This document shows, one piece after another, positions 1 through 9,780 of a stretch of 64,000 nt of DNA. The notes under the pieces are model-generated. The model made no database searches and was not told where the DNA came from. It saw only the letters and a list, made by a program, of their open reading frames with translations. Position 1 is the first letter of the stretch. Each line of letters begins with the position of its first letter. This DNA is from Blepharisma japonicum (Eukaryota > Ciliophora > Heterotrichea > Heterotrichida > Blepharismidae), in assembly GCA_949751835.1 (NCBI GenBank), contig CATKHK010000054.1, positions 1 to 64,000 of the forward strand, read 5' to 3'. Made by a program: the position numbers and the translations under genes.

Positions 1-940
1 GAAACCTCTAGCGAAGAAACCTCTAGCGAAGAAACCTCTAGCGAAGAAACCTCTAGTGAAGAAGAAACGTCTATTGAAGAAACTTCTATTGAAGAAACTT
101 CTAGTGAAGAAACCTCTAGCGAAGAAATCTTTAGCGAGCAAATCTATAGTGAAGAAGCAGCTAGTGAAGAGACTTTAAGCGAAGAAGAAACCTCTAGTGA
201 AGAAATCTCTAGTGATGAAATTTCTAGTGAAGAAACCACTAGTGAAGAGACTTTAAGCGAAGAAGCAGCTAGTGAAGAAGAAGAAATCTCTAGTCAAGAA
301 ACCTCTAGCGACGAAACCTTTAGTGAAGAAATCTCTAGTGAAGAAGCATCTAGTGATGAAACCTCTAGCGAAGAAATCTTTAGCGAACAAATCTATAGTG
401 AAGAAACAGCTAGTGAAGAAACTAGCGAAGAGATTTCAAGTGAAGAAATAGCTAGTGAAGAAGAAACCTCTAGTGAAGAAACCTTTAGTGAAGAAACTAG
501 TGAAGAAACCTCTAGCGAAGAAACCTCTAGCGAAGAGACTTCTAGTGAAGAAACCTCTAGCGAAGAGCCTTCTAGTGAAGAAACCCCGAGCGATGGGACA
601 ACTGAATCTAGTGAAGAGGAATCAAGTGAAGAGACTGAAACAACTGATGAAGAATCAAGTGAAGGCACCTCAAGCGATGAGGAAATTACCGAGTCCAGCG
701 AAGAGTCCCCTAGCGAAAGTGAAACAACCTATGAGGAATCAAATGAAGAAAGCTCGAAGGATGTTGAGTCAAGTGAAGAATTCTCAAGTGATGAAACAAC
801 TTATGAGGAATCTAGTGAAGAAGCATCGAACGATGAAACAACTACTGAGTTCAGCGAGTCAAGTGAAGAGTCCTCAAGCGAAGATGAAACAACTGATGAG
901 GAATCAAGCGAAGAAACTTCTAGTGATGAGACAGAGGCTT
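1..940 (+). repeat. 15-bp coding minisatellite (GAAGAAACCTCTAGC-type units)
   Basis: Direct repeats of about 15 bp run in register with the reading frame, each unit encoding E-E-T-S-S. The first units are nearly identical; drift is mainly silent (AGC/AGT) plus occasional extra GAA codons. Past about 600 the units degenerate. The low divergence at the left edge suggests recent expansion or homogenisation. Confidence 0.85.
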
Positions 941-2025
941 CTTTGGAATCCAGCACATTAGAATATAGTGAGGACCTAATTCAATCTACTGAAGTAGAAT
1001 ATACTGAAGAATATTATACTGAAACTACAGAGTCAGAATATAGTGAAGAAGCATTCAGTGATGAAGAAACAACTGAGGAGTCTAGCGTATCATCTGAAGA
1101 TACCTCAAGCAGTGAAGAAACACAACCAACAGATGAATCCAGTGAAAGTGAAAGCACTGAAGAAACTTCGAGTGATGAAGAAACAAGTGAAGAATCATCT
1201 GAGAATGTTGAAGACTTTTCTAGCGAGTCAAGCGAAATTGAATATATCGAAGACTCATCTAATGTGGAAGAAATAACTGAATCCAGCGAGTCTGAGTATA
1301 CAGAAATTATTTTAAGTGATGAGGCTAGCGCTGAAGAATCCAGCGAAGAGACTTATAGCGAAGCAACAGAGTCCAGTGAAACTTCTTCAACTGAAGAAGA
1401 ATACGTAGAAATCATTGATATATACGAGGATGCCGAAGATGAGCTTCAAGCAGACGAATATTACATCCTTGACTCCGAAACTGGAACCACCTTAGACATT
1501 GATGAGGATGAATCTGAAGACGAAGACAGCAATGAAACTGAAATACAAGTAGAAACTTCTTATGAAAGTGAAACCTCTACTGAAAGCGATACAGAAAGCA
1601 CTGAATCTCTTGAATATAACCCTGAAATCTATTTTGATTCAGATGAATTTGATGAAGTTGACCAAGACGAGGTAGACGACCTAAATGAGCATTATGATGC
1701 TGCTGTAGAACAAGCAGAGACTGGAGTTATTATTATTACAGAAGATGACGTAGAAGATATAGAAGACGATCTTGAAGACGTTGAAGATGAGCTAGAAGAT
1801 GCTGAGCCAGGAACAACTGTAACTGTAGGAGACTCTGAACTTGACTACCAAGATGTCAAAACATTGCAAAACGAAGCAGAAAATGTCAATGATAAAATAG
1901 ATGAAGATGATTATGAATCTGTTAGCTATGATGTAGACACAAAAACCACGTCTTACAATGATGAAGACGAAACAGACGCACTGTATGAAGAACAAGATGA
2001 ATATTATGAAAGCAAAGAATCATAA
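1..2025 (+). CDS. Acidic Ser/Glu pentapeptide-repeat protein, 5' end outside window
   Basis: Frame 1 is open from the first base to TAA at 2023-2025 (674 codons visible), so the gene starts upstream. Roughly the first 315 codons are an array of the unit Glu-Glu-Thr-Ser-Ser with small variants (EEISS, EEASS, DEISS), decaying into irregular S/T/E-rich sequence. The last 200 residues are less repetitive but very acidic, with D/E runs and several Tyr. Lys and Arg are almost absent in the repeat part. The Ser-x-x-Glu spacing is the consensus for casein kinase 2, so heavy phosphorylation is plausible (inference). I see no folded domain in the visible part and recognise no family; the N-terminus that could show a signal peptide is missing. 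The other open frames here are by-products of the repeat. Confidence 0.8.
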   Translation, partial: ETSSEETSSEETSSEETSSEEETSIEETSIEETSSEETSSEEIFSEQIYSEEAASEETLSEEETSSEEISSDEISSEETTSEETLSEEAASEEEEISSQETSSDETFSEEISSEEASSDETSSEEIFSEQIYSEETASEETSEEISSEEIASEEETSSEETFSEETSEETSSEETSSEETSSEETSSEEPSSEETPSDGTTESSEEESSEETETTDEESSEGTSSDEEITESSEESPSESETTYEESNEESSKDVESSEEFSSDETTYEESSEEASNDETTTEFSESSEESSSEDETTDEESSEETSSDETEASLESSTLEYSEDLIQSTEVEYTEEYYTETTESEYSEEAFSDEETTEESSVSSEDTSSSEETQPTDESSESESTEETSSDEETSEESSENVEDFSSESSEIEYIEDSSNVEEITESSESEYTEIILSDEASAEESSEETYSEATESSETSSTEEEYVEIIDIYEDAEDELQADEYYILDSETGTTLDIDEDESEDEDSNETEIQVETSYESETSTESDTESTESLEYNPEIYFDSDEFDEVDQDEVDDLNEHYDAAVEQAETGVIIITEDDVEDIEDDLEDVEDELEDAEPGTTVTVGDSELDYQDVKTLQNEAENVNDKIDEDDYESVSYDVDTKTTSYNDEDETDALYEEQDEYYESKES

Positions 2026-2272
2026 ACAAGAATTAGAAGAATTAATTATTTTTAATAGTAATCAAATTAAATAAACTGTCTTTATTTTTTCTATAAGTTT
2101 TTTAATAAATATAGCTATGCTTAAGTTTGAATAATCATCAAAATATAAAAAGGATTTATTTGATTTTTCTAGCAATATCAATTTTATCAACAATTTTTAA
2201 TATTTTTTACAAAGCTTTCTTATAATGACTTCTAAAAATTTTAAAAAATTAAATATAATAATTTAGCAAAAT

Positions 2273-3715
2273 ATGAGCAATTTAGATGAAATCCAAAAAG
2301 CTTGTAGACTTGGAGATATAGAACTTCTGAAGAAGTCCCTCACACAAACACCCGAACTTATAAATGAGCTTGACCCCAAATTAGGTTGGGCACCTTTATA
2401 TCGGACAGTTATATGCGGCCATTTCGAAGCATCAGAATTTTTATTGAATAAAGGAGCAAATCCAAACATTCAAAATCGTCTAGGCGAGGCTCCTCTGCAC
2501 CAAGCAGCTGACAGCAACCAATTGAAAATCGCTCAATTTTTGCTTAAATTCAAAGCTGATCCAAATATTCAGCAAAGTGATGGTGACACTCCACTTCATC
2601 ATTGTTGTGTCAAAGGACACTTAAAAATGGCTCAGCTCCTATTAAAGCATAAGGCAAATCCCAACATTCAAAACGCTACCTTTGGAAAAACACCCTTACA
2701 CTATGCAGCTGAAAATAATTTTCTCCCTATAGTGCAGTCATTAATTTCTTATAATGCAGATAAAGATATTAAAGATAGAAATGAAAAAAAGCCTATTCAA
2801 TATGCACAAAATTTAGAAATAATTCAAGCCCTTAGTGAGGAAATCGAATTTATTGACAAAAATGAAATTTTCAGCGAAGATATTCCTCCTGTTAAATTTC
2901 TAGTCCGAGATATCCCAGTTGCAGAGTGCACTGAAGCGGTTGTGGAAAATGCAGAAGAATTGGTAGAATTTTCATCAGAAAATTGTGGAAAACAGCTGGA
3001 AAACGATGTCGTTTTGTCGGTGAAATCAGAATCCTTGTTGGAGCCTGAAAGTGAAAGAGTAAGTTTACAAAGCAATTTTATTGGGACAGATAGACATTTT
3101 TCTTTCGGGGGAGATTTGAATAAAAACATGCTTTATAAGTGACTGGTAAGCAATAGACTTGAGCCACTTTTTCAAGCTTTTTTGCATAATGGATATGAGG
3201 ATTTGGATTTTATTAGACAAATTATGAGGTCAACAGAGCCTTTAACATTAAAGCATTTAGAAACAATGGGAATAAAAAAACCTGGCCATAGGGTAAGAGT
3301 TCTAGCTTTATTAGAAGACGAAGTCTTAAGGATGAGAAAATCATTAGCTGAGCCCAGTAATTTTAATTGCTGTGCAGCTCCAATAGCATCACAAGTAATT
3401 TCCAGCACCTATCATGGTAAAAATATTGAAAATTGGCTCGATGAGTTAAGCTTGGGATTTCTAATTAGAAATTTCAGAGACTCTGGGTATGATGATTTAG
3501 ATCATATATGGATGCTTATGAATTCAAATTACCCAATTACTGAAGATGTGCTGAAAAATGATATAAAAATTGATAAATTAGGATACAGGCATAGAATCTT
3601 AGCAAAGCTAAATGAAGAAGCAACCTTGAAAAGGAGGAGACCGGTTGCTCAGTGTGGACTAAAGATTGAAAAAGATACTCAATCACTTGCATGTGAAATG
3701 TGTAGAATTATATAA
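2273..3715 (+). CDS. Ankyrin-repeat protein with two C-terminal SAM domains
   Basis: Protein of 480 aa. Ankyrin repeats fill about residues 5-185 (TPLHHC, TPLHYAAE and NPNIQN motifs), followed by an acidic linker and two SAM domains at about 290-345 and 386-450. The codon for residue 290 is TGA. Read as Trp it is the conserved first aromatic of SAM1 (WLVSN...), mirroring the TGG-encoded Trp that opens SAM2 (NWLDEL), so the apparent stop is not real. Both SAM copies share the G-Y-[ED]-D-L-D segment and a G-x-R-x-R-[VI]-L-A end. Ank-SAM proteins are usually cytoplasmic scaffolds; the partner here is unknown. The start is the first ATG, in an A-rich context. Confidence 0.85.
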
Positions 3716-3836
3716 TTAATGATAATTAATTGTGGAATTTAATCATCAGCTTAAATTTATCGATATTAAAACAGCAGAATTTTATATAAAATTTCATAAA
3801 ATCCATTTCAAGCTTTTCACATAAATAATTTCTAAA

Positions 3837-4637
3837 ATGTCCATTCAGAACCTCCAAAATGCCATTGAAAACGTCAGACTTACCCTCCAATCCAACTCCT
3901 CCGACCTAGCCAGACATACCAAAGCCCTAAAAATCGCTTTGATAGGTATCCCATCAATGCCTCCATCCCCAGTTCAAGTCCCTGAAGAATTGGCATTAAT
4001 CAGGACTGCATACGAGCTCAGTTTGCAAGCTTATATCAAGCTCCAAGACACCACAGGCATTGAGCAATGCTTTGACTTGCTAAAGGTCCTTTACTTCGAC
4101 TACACCGGGATTATTGGCAGTTCCGAGCACGTTTGGAGGGTTCTCGGTTTGCATTTGACTTATTTGCTTTCTTTCAATAAAATTACCGAGTTCCATACAG
4201 AATTAGAAGCAATCCCATGGACTGAAAGGCAGAACAACTTCATTAGGTTCGCTGTGGAATTGGAACAATACTTTATGGAAGGAAATTATCAACAAGTCTT
4301 AGATGCCAAAGATAATGTCCCGGCCCCAGAATTCAGCTTTTTTGTCAACAGAATATTGGACACTATTAGGTTTGAAATAGCAGCTAGTTTTGAAAAAGCT
4401 TATGATCTGTTACATGTTAACAGTGCATGCGAGTTATTAAGACTGAATAGCAGGCAAGAATTGGCAGAGTTTATATCAGTTTTTAAGAGAGAAAGAGAGC
4501 TACAAAAAGAATGGATTTTAGATGGAGAATGGCTATCACTTAGAGGGGAAGCTGAAAAGAAGTCGTCTGAACTAGAGAATTGGCATCTGATTTCACAAGC
4601 TGTCAGCTACGCAGTAGAGCTAGAAAGAATAGTCTAA
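3837..4637 (+). CDS. RPN12: 26S proteasome regulatory subunit RPN12 (PSMD8)
   Basis: Uninterrupted 266-aa protein, the family's usual length. It matches the RPN12/PSMD8 pattern: N-terminal helices, then F-D-L-L-K-V-L-Y-F-D-Y, the L-T-Y-L-L-S-F-N-K-I-x-E-F-H-T-E-L-E segment and a PCI-type C-terminal half. RPN12 is a lid subunit of the 19S particle that deubiquitinates and unfolds substrates. It lies 22 bp upstream of STN1 on the same strand. No TGA codon is needed and no intron is evident. The family-level call is strong. Confidence 0.87.
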   Translation: MSIQNLQNAIENVRLTLQSNSSDLARHTKALKIALIGIPSMPPSPVQVPEELALIRTAYELSLQAYIKLQDTTGIEQCFDLLKVLYFDYTGIIGSSEHVWRVLGLHLTYLLSFNKITEFHTELEAIPWTERQNNFIRFAVELEQYFMEGNYQQVLDAKDNVPAPEFSFFVNRILDTIRFEIAASFEKAYDLLHVNSACELLRLNSRQELAEFISVFKRERELQKEWILDGEWLSLRGEAEKKSSELENWHLISQAVSYAVELERIV

Positions 4638-4659
4638 GATAATTTATTTAGAAAATCAT

Positions 4660-5547
4660 ATGGCAAGCTTTGTAAAAGTTCCCGCCAGTATTTATAGACT
4701 GTTTATAGGGAATATTTTAAGCCTAAAACAAGAAATGAATGCAGAAGGCCAAACAGAGTTTTTTATGTATGAAAATCAAGTAAAGCAGGTTGTTACACAA
4801 GGTGTTGTAATCTATGTGAAATTAGGAACATCTCATACTCTTTTTGTTTGTAATTTTTATTCAGTGGATGACACAACTGGCACTATCAGCTGCGTTATTT
4901 TTGCAGAAGGGTGAAATCAGTGCCGACTACCTATAAAAGTAGGCGACTTAGTAAGAGTTAAAGGGAAACTAGAAATTCACAACGATAATTTGCAAATAAA
5001 AGTTAAAGGAAATCCTTATATAATGGATGATTTCGATGAAGAAATAGAATGATATCAAAACACTTCGAATATCTGAAACAAAGTGTACACATCAAGAATT
5101 GTGAAAACACCTAAGAATTCGCTTAAAATGCAGAGGCATTATAGTAGTAATAAAGATGCATTAGAGCTTAAATTAGTGTCTCTTATTAGAGAAACTGAAA
5201 AAACACAAATTAATTATCAAGAAATTTTACAGCTTGCAATAGGGGAAAATGAAATAGAAGAAGCTATTTATAACTTAGTCGTCAAAGGATTTTTAGAGCC
5301 ATTTGATAAGGAATCAGATTCTAAGGTCACAATTTTTGACATAAATCCTAATCCTTTTCATCCCAAAGAGCTGATTTTGCAAGCTTTCAAAGAAAGCAAT
5401 AGGCCTCTAAATTTTTCTGAGTTACGAGCTATTGCGAACCGAAAGTTTCAAGATAACGCAGCATTGCTATCTGTATTATTAGAAGAGCTTAAGAAGAACG
5501 ACGTGATTTATGAAAGAAATGATCAAGAATTTGCATTAATTTCATAA
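4660..5547 (+). CDS. STN1: CST telomere complex subunit STN1 (OB-fold plus winged helix)
   Basis: Reads through three TGA=Trp codons to TAA at 5545-5547. The N-terminal half aligns with STN1: Y-R-L-F-I-G-N-I-L, F-M-Y-E-N, a V-V-I-Y-V-K strand, D-D-T-T-G-T-I-S-C and G-D-L-V-R-V-K-G, then a W-N-K-V-Y segment after the OB fold. The C-terminal third looks like winged-helix (E-L-I-L-Q-A-F, L-L-E-E-L-K-K-N-D-V-I-Y). Bases 4850-4864 (GTAATTTTTATTCAG) match this genome's intron exactly; removing them gives HTLFVLDDTTG, the expected OB strand spacing, and a 290-aa protein instead of 295. STN1 works with CTC1/TEN1 in telomere C-strand fill-in. An RPA32-like protein is the alternative. Confidence 0.8.
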
Positions 5548-5582
5548 TTATTTTTATATCAAATTTTATAATAATTTGAAAA

Positions 5583-7379
5583 ATGTTTAGGCTCGCTAAA
5601 AATTTGTTATCAGCAAAATTTTTGTATCCTACTTTTGCTCGTATTTATGTACGGCCATTATCCAATTTTAATATGGAACCTGGTGAAGGCGAAGAAAAGA
5701 AGATCAGCAAAAAGTAAATTTTATTCAGCGAGCTTAAACGTCAACAAAAAGCAGAACGTTTAGCCAAAGAAAAAGCAGAAAAAGCTGCTAAAAAGCTAGA
5801 AGAAGCTGAAAAACACGATTCCGCCGAAAAGCATGAATCCGCCAAAAAGGAAGAGGAAGAAATTGATCCTAGTCAGTATCTTTTAAACCGCTGCGAATAT
5901 GTAAAATCCTTAAAAGCAGCAGGAATTGAAGCTTATCCTCATAAATTCCAAATTTCAATGGAGCTTCCAGAATTCATCCGCAGATACTCACACTTAGAAA
6001 AAGGCCAAAAACTTGACAACGAAATCGTCTCAGTCGCTGGAAGAGTTATCCACATAAGAGAGCATGGTAAAATCCTTTTTTACGATTTACAAGCTGACGG
6101 TGTCCATTTACAAGTAATGGCTGATGCTTCTAATTACCAAGGAGATTTTGCTGACATAACCAGTAAAATTCACCGTGGTGATATTGTAGGCTTTACCGGT
6201 ATTCCAGCTAGATCATCTCCTAAGAACAACCCAGGTGAGCTCAGTATTATTCCTCATCATATCAATATTTTAAGCTACTGTCTTCATATGCTCCCTACAC
6301 ACAGCTTAAAAGACCAAGAAACTCGCTATCGTCAAAGATATCTTGATCTTATCATAAACAATGATAACAGAAATACCTTTATCATCCGTAAAAAAGTCAT
6401 CCAAATGGTCAGAAGTTTCCTTGACACCCGCGGATTTACTGAAGTCGAAACCCCAATGATGAACATGATCCCTGGAGGAGCCTCAGCCAAGCCTTTTGAA
6501 ACCCATCACAATGACCTAAACATGAAGCTTTTTATGAGAATTGCTCCAGAACTTTACCTCAAAATGCTCATTGTAGGAGGAATGGAAAGAGTCTATGAGA
6601 TCGGCAAACAATTTAGAAATGAAGGAATTGATCTTACCCACAACCCTGAGTTCACTACTTGTGAGTTTTATTGGGCTTATGCAGATTACAATGACTTGTT
6701 GACGATTACTGAAGAGATGATCAGTGGAATTGTCTATGAAATTAAAGGCTCACACAAAATAAAATACCACCCAGACGGCCCAGAAGGCAGAGAAATTGAA
6801 ATCGACTTCTCAACTCCATGGAGACGTCTTCCTATGATCGCTTCATTAGAAGAAGCTACTGGAGAAAAATTCCCAGCTGACTTGTACTCTGAAGAAGCCA
6901 AAGTTTTCTTTGAAAATCTATGCCATAAGCACCATGTGGAATGCAGCCCTCCTCGCACCACCACTCGCTTATTAGACAAATTATGTGGACATTTCTTGGA
7001 ATCCCAGTGTATAAATCCAACATTTATAACTGATCACCCACAAATTATGAGTCCTTTAGCTAAATACCACAGAAAAACCCCAGGATTAAGTGAAAGATTT
7101 GAGCTGTTTATTAACCATCATGAGTACTGCAACGCTTATACTGAACTTAATGATCCATTTAAACAAAGAGAGTTGTTTGAAGAGCAAGCTAAAGATAGAG
7201 CTGCTGGAGATGATGAAGCTCAATTCTTAGATGAAAACTTCTGCACTTCTCTGGAATATGGACTACCTCCTACTGGTGGATGGGGTTTGGGTGTTGATAG
7301 GCTTACTATGCTTTTAACTGACAAGAATAACATCAAGGAAGTCTTGTTATTCCCAGCTATGAAGCCTATTCTTAACTAA
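5583..7379 (+). CDS. KARS: Lysyl-tRNA synthetase, class II (15-nt intron)
   Basis: ATG at 5583; intron GTAAATTTTATTCAG at 5714-5728; TAA at 7377-7379. The spliced protein is 593 aa. The splice restores S-K-N-E-L-K-R, the typical start of eukaryotic KARS, followed by a Lys/Glu/Ala-rich tRNA-binding helix, an OB anticodon-binding domain (about 125-235) and the class II core. Motif 1 precedes E-V-E-T-P-M, motif 2 is F-R-N-E-G and motif 3 is G-L-G-V-D-R. It charges tRNA-Lys. Upstream of the second Met (residue 31) lies a basic/hydrophobic leader ([13 protein letters not shown]) resembling a mitochondrial presequence, so one gene may supply both compartments (inference). The next gene begins 18 bp downstream. 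Confidence 0.93.
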
Positions 7380-7397
7380 TTAGCTCCATTTAATAAA

Positions 7398-8429
7398 ATG
7401 ATAAGTAAAGCCTTTAGAAGATTTAGTAGCTTTAAAGTTGTTCTTATGCCTGGAGATGGGATTGGGCCTGAAGTTGCAAATTCTGTTGTGGATATTTTTG
7501 ATGCTGCACAAGTCCCCATTTCCTGGGTTCATGCAAATTTGATCAATAAAAGTGCAAAGCCAGGAGAAGATCCGTTTAATAGAGATACCTTGTGCCAAAT
7601 AAGAGAACACAAAATCGGATTGAAAGGGCCCACTGGAACTCCAATAGGCGGAGGGCACGTAAGCTTGAATGTCCATCTCAGACGTGAGCTTGACTTATAT
7701 GCAAATGTGAGGCCATGCAAAACTGTCCCAGGGGTCAGAACAGTCTATGAAAATGTAGATTTGGTGACTATCAGAGAAAACACTGAAGGCGAATACAGCG
7801 GCAAAGAGCACGAAGTGATACCAGGTGTCATTGAAAACCTAAAAATTGTATCCGAAAGAGCATGCTTAAGAATTGCCAGATATGCCTTTGATTACTGCGA
7901 AAAATACGGTAGATCTAAAGTCCACGCTTTCCACAAAGCCAGCGTTATGAAAATGGGTGATGGGCTATTCCTGAAAAAAGTTCGAGAAATCGCTAAATTG
8001 CATCCAAAAGTCCCTTATTTTGAAAAGAACATGGATACTGGTTGTGGAATTTTGGTATCAAACCCATCGAGTTTTGATGTCATGGTTATGCCTAATTTGT
8101 ACGGAGATATTGTTAGTGATGTCTGTGCTGGTCTAATTGGAGGGTTAGGATTGACTCCAAGCGCTAATATTGGGGAAGAGCATGCTATTTTTGAAGCAGT
8201 CCATGGATCTGCTCCTGATATTGCAGGAAAGAATTTGGCGAATCCGACAGCTTTGCTGTTTAGCTCGATTATGATGCTGAAACATTTGAATTTGTTAGAG
8301 CATGCAGAGAAAATTGAAAAAGCAATCCATTCGGTGTTACTTGAAGGGACTGTAAGAACTGGAGACTTAGGTGGAAGATCTAAAACAACTGAGTATACAA
8401 AGGCGATTATTGATAAAATTAAAGGATAG
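7398..8429 (+). CDS. IDH3A: NAD-dependent isocitrate dehydrogenase, catalytic-type subunit, mitochondrial
   Basis: 343 aa, ending in TAG. It has the isopropylmalate/isocitrate dehydrogenase fold: P-G-D-G-I-G-P-E near the N-terminus, L-Y-A-N-V-R-P-C, T-I-R-E-N-T-E-G-E-Y-S-G, N-L-Y-G-D-I-V-S-D and H-G-S-A-P-D-I-A-G-K. The Asp residues of N-L-Y-G-D-I-V-S-D, which bind the metal in catalytic alpha subunits, are kept; beta and gamma subunits lose them. The first residues (MISKAFRRFSSF) form a short basic mitochondrial presequence. It oxidises isocitrate to 2-oxoglutarate in the TCA cycle. Only 18 bp separate it from the lysyl-tRNA synthetase stop. Confidence 0.92.
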   Translation: MISKAFRRFSSFKVVLMPGDGIGPEVANSVVDIFDAAQVPISWVHANLINKSAKPGEDPFNRDTLCQIREHKIGLKGPTGTPIGGGHVSLNVHLRRELDLYANVRPCKTVPGVRTVYENVDLVTIRENTEGEYSGKEHEVIPGVIENLKIVSERACLRIARYAFDYCEKYGRSKVHAFHKASVMKMGDGLFLKKVREIAKLHPKVPYFEKNMDTGCGILVSNPSSFDVMVMPNLYGDIVSDVCAGLIGGLGLTPSANIGEEHAIFEAVHGSAPDIAGKNLANPTALLFSSIMMLKHLNLLEHAEKIEKAIHSVLLEGTVRTGDLGGRSKTTEYTKAIIDKIKG

Positions 8430-9780
8430 CAAATCTTTTAAAATTGGTTTTATTTTTAAAAAAATATATAAACTTAAAAGTAAAAAAGGAAATTGGTTGA
8501 GTTTTGGACAATTTTTTGAATAAAATTCTTCTTAAAAGCAAATAGATGGAAAACTTTTGTAATTAATTCAATTTTTGCTATAAAAATGTCATCTTATAAT
8601 TTTTTTTTAAGTCGCATATAGAATTATCCGCTATAATTTCAATGCCTTTTGAGAGAATTGAGATTATTTTTATTAATAAATGCTAATAAAATCTACACAA
8701 GAATGATAAATCCACTCAATACTGCAGATTTCTATTTCTTAAGTTTGCATTACCAATATTAGCTATATAATTAAATTTGCATTAAAAGAAGGCAAATAAT
8801 CTTTTAATGAGCAATAAATTTCAATAAGACTAATTAAACATAAAATGTATTCATCAACTTATTTATCATAAAGCTATTATAGAATTTTGTTGAATATATA
8901 AAATCAAAAATTCTAAATTAAATCATCTAACCCAATTAGCAACCACAAGCAAAAAATATCTTATTTTTAAGCTATGACTTATATCGTTATCTAAGAGTTT
9001 CTCAATAAATAAGAAAAGATATTTATAGCATGAAAATACAAAATATTAATCGAAGTCTTTAATAAATTAAAAGTCTTATGGTTTTGATTTTAGCATTTTA
9101 CAATTATCAAAATAATTAGTTGAACTGATTAGATATTTTTATAATTTTGTGAATTTAATTTTTTCTAATTTTTGTGTTGCTTCGTCATTTTAATTTTCAC
9201 TTTCGGACTTAAGTTCATTTTTTTTTTGAATTAAAAGAAATAATTTTTTAGGGATTTGAAATCATAATTTTAGTAGATGATAAATCTCAATTCTTTAAAG
9301 AATTTTTACTGTTTTAACCAAGAGAGTTTAATGCATAGCTAAATAGCATTGAGAGCAGTTAAATTACAAAAAACTGATAAGATGGCTTTCAATTATGCAA
9401 AATAAATCACTGCTGAGTATTTTAGCACTAACCTGCACTCAATCCTACTAAATTTTGCTGTTATCCATGCTCCTAACTTGCTGAGCTCTTCTGCTCGAAA
9501 TTTTTCTATGTTTTTCAATTTCCTGATAACTTCTAGGAATATCTGTCTAGAAATTAAAAATTTTTATTTAAATGTACAAATACCTGCAATCTATTACAAT
9601 TTTATAAATGAAGGCAAATTGATAAAAAATAGTCAATTAAATATGAAAACTAACCTTATAATTTTCTAGGAGATTGATACAAAATATCTAACATATTAAG
9701 AAAATAACAATTTTTAATGATATATGATCTATTCTATCAAAAAACATCAATATTCAAACTTAAATTTTATTTAGTTTAAA
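8430..9780. other. Gene-poor spacer, 1.35 kb
   Basis: AT-rich with stops in all frames and no RNA gene that I can recognise. The only coding-like trace is on the minus strand at 9393-9563: 56 open codons without a Met, ending in TAA, with a helical composition (L-E-V-I-R-K-L-K, E-E-L-S-K-L-G-A-W). No 15-nt intron extends it at either end, so it may be a decayed exon. Confidence 0.5.

Noticed and set aside
393-668. Open minus-strand frame encoding Ser/Val/Leu repeats
   Set aside because: Antisense reflection of the 15-bp repeat in the acidic protein; the sense frame is open throughout and gives a normal stop.
455-961. Second open plus frame rich in Lys/Pro/Leu
   Set aside because: Alternative frame of the same repeat; no real start codon context and no evidence of use.
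5899-5914. GTAAAATCCTTAAAAG in lysyl-tRNA synthetase looks like a 16-nt intron
   Set aside because: It encodes conserved V-K-S-L-K-A-A-G present in all relatives, so it must be coding.
7380-7676. Open minus-strand frame under isocitrate dehydrogenase
   Set aside because: Lies antisense to a highly conserved enzyme; no domain and no independent start.
9478-9669. 63-codon plus-strand open frame starting at TTG
   Set aside because: No ATG start, low complexity and no family resemblance.
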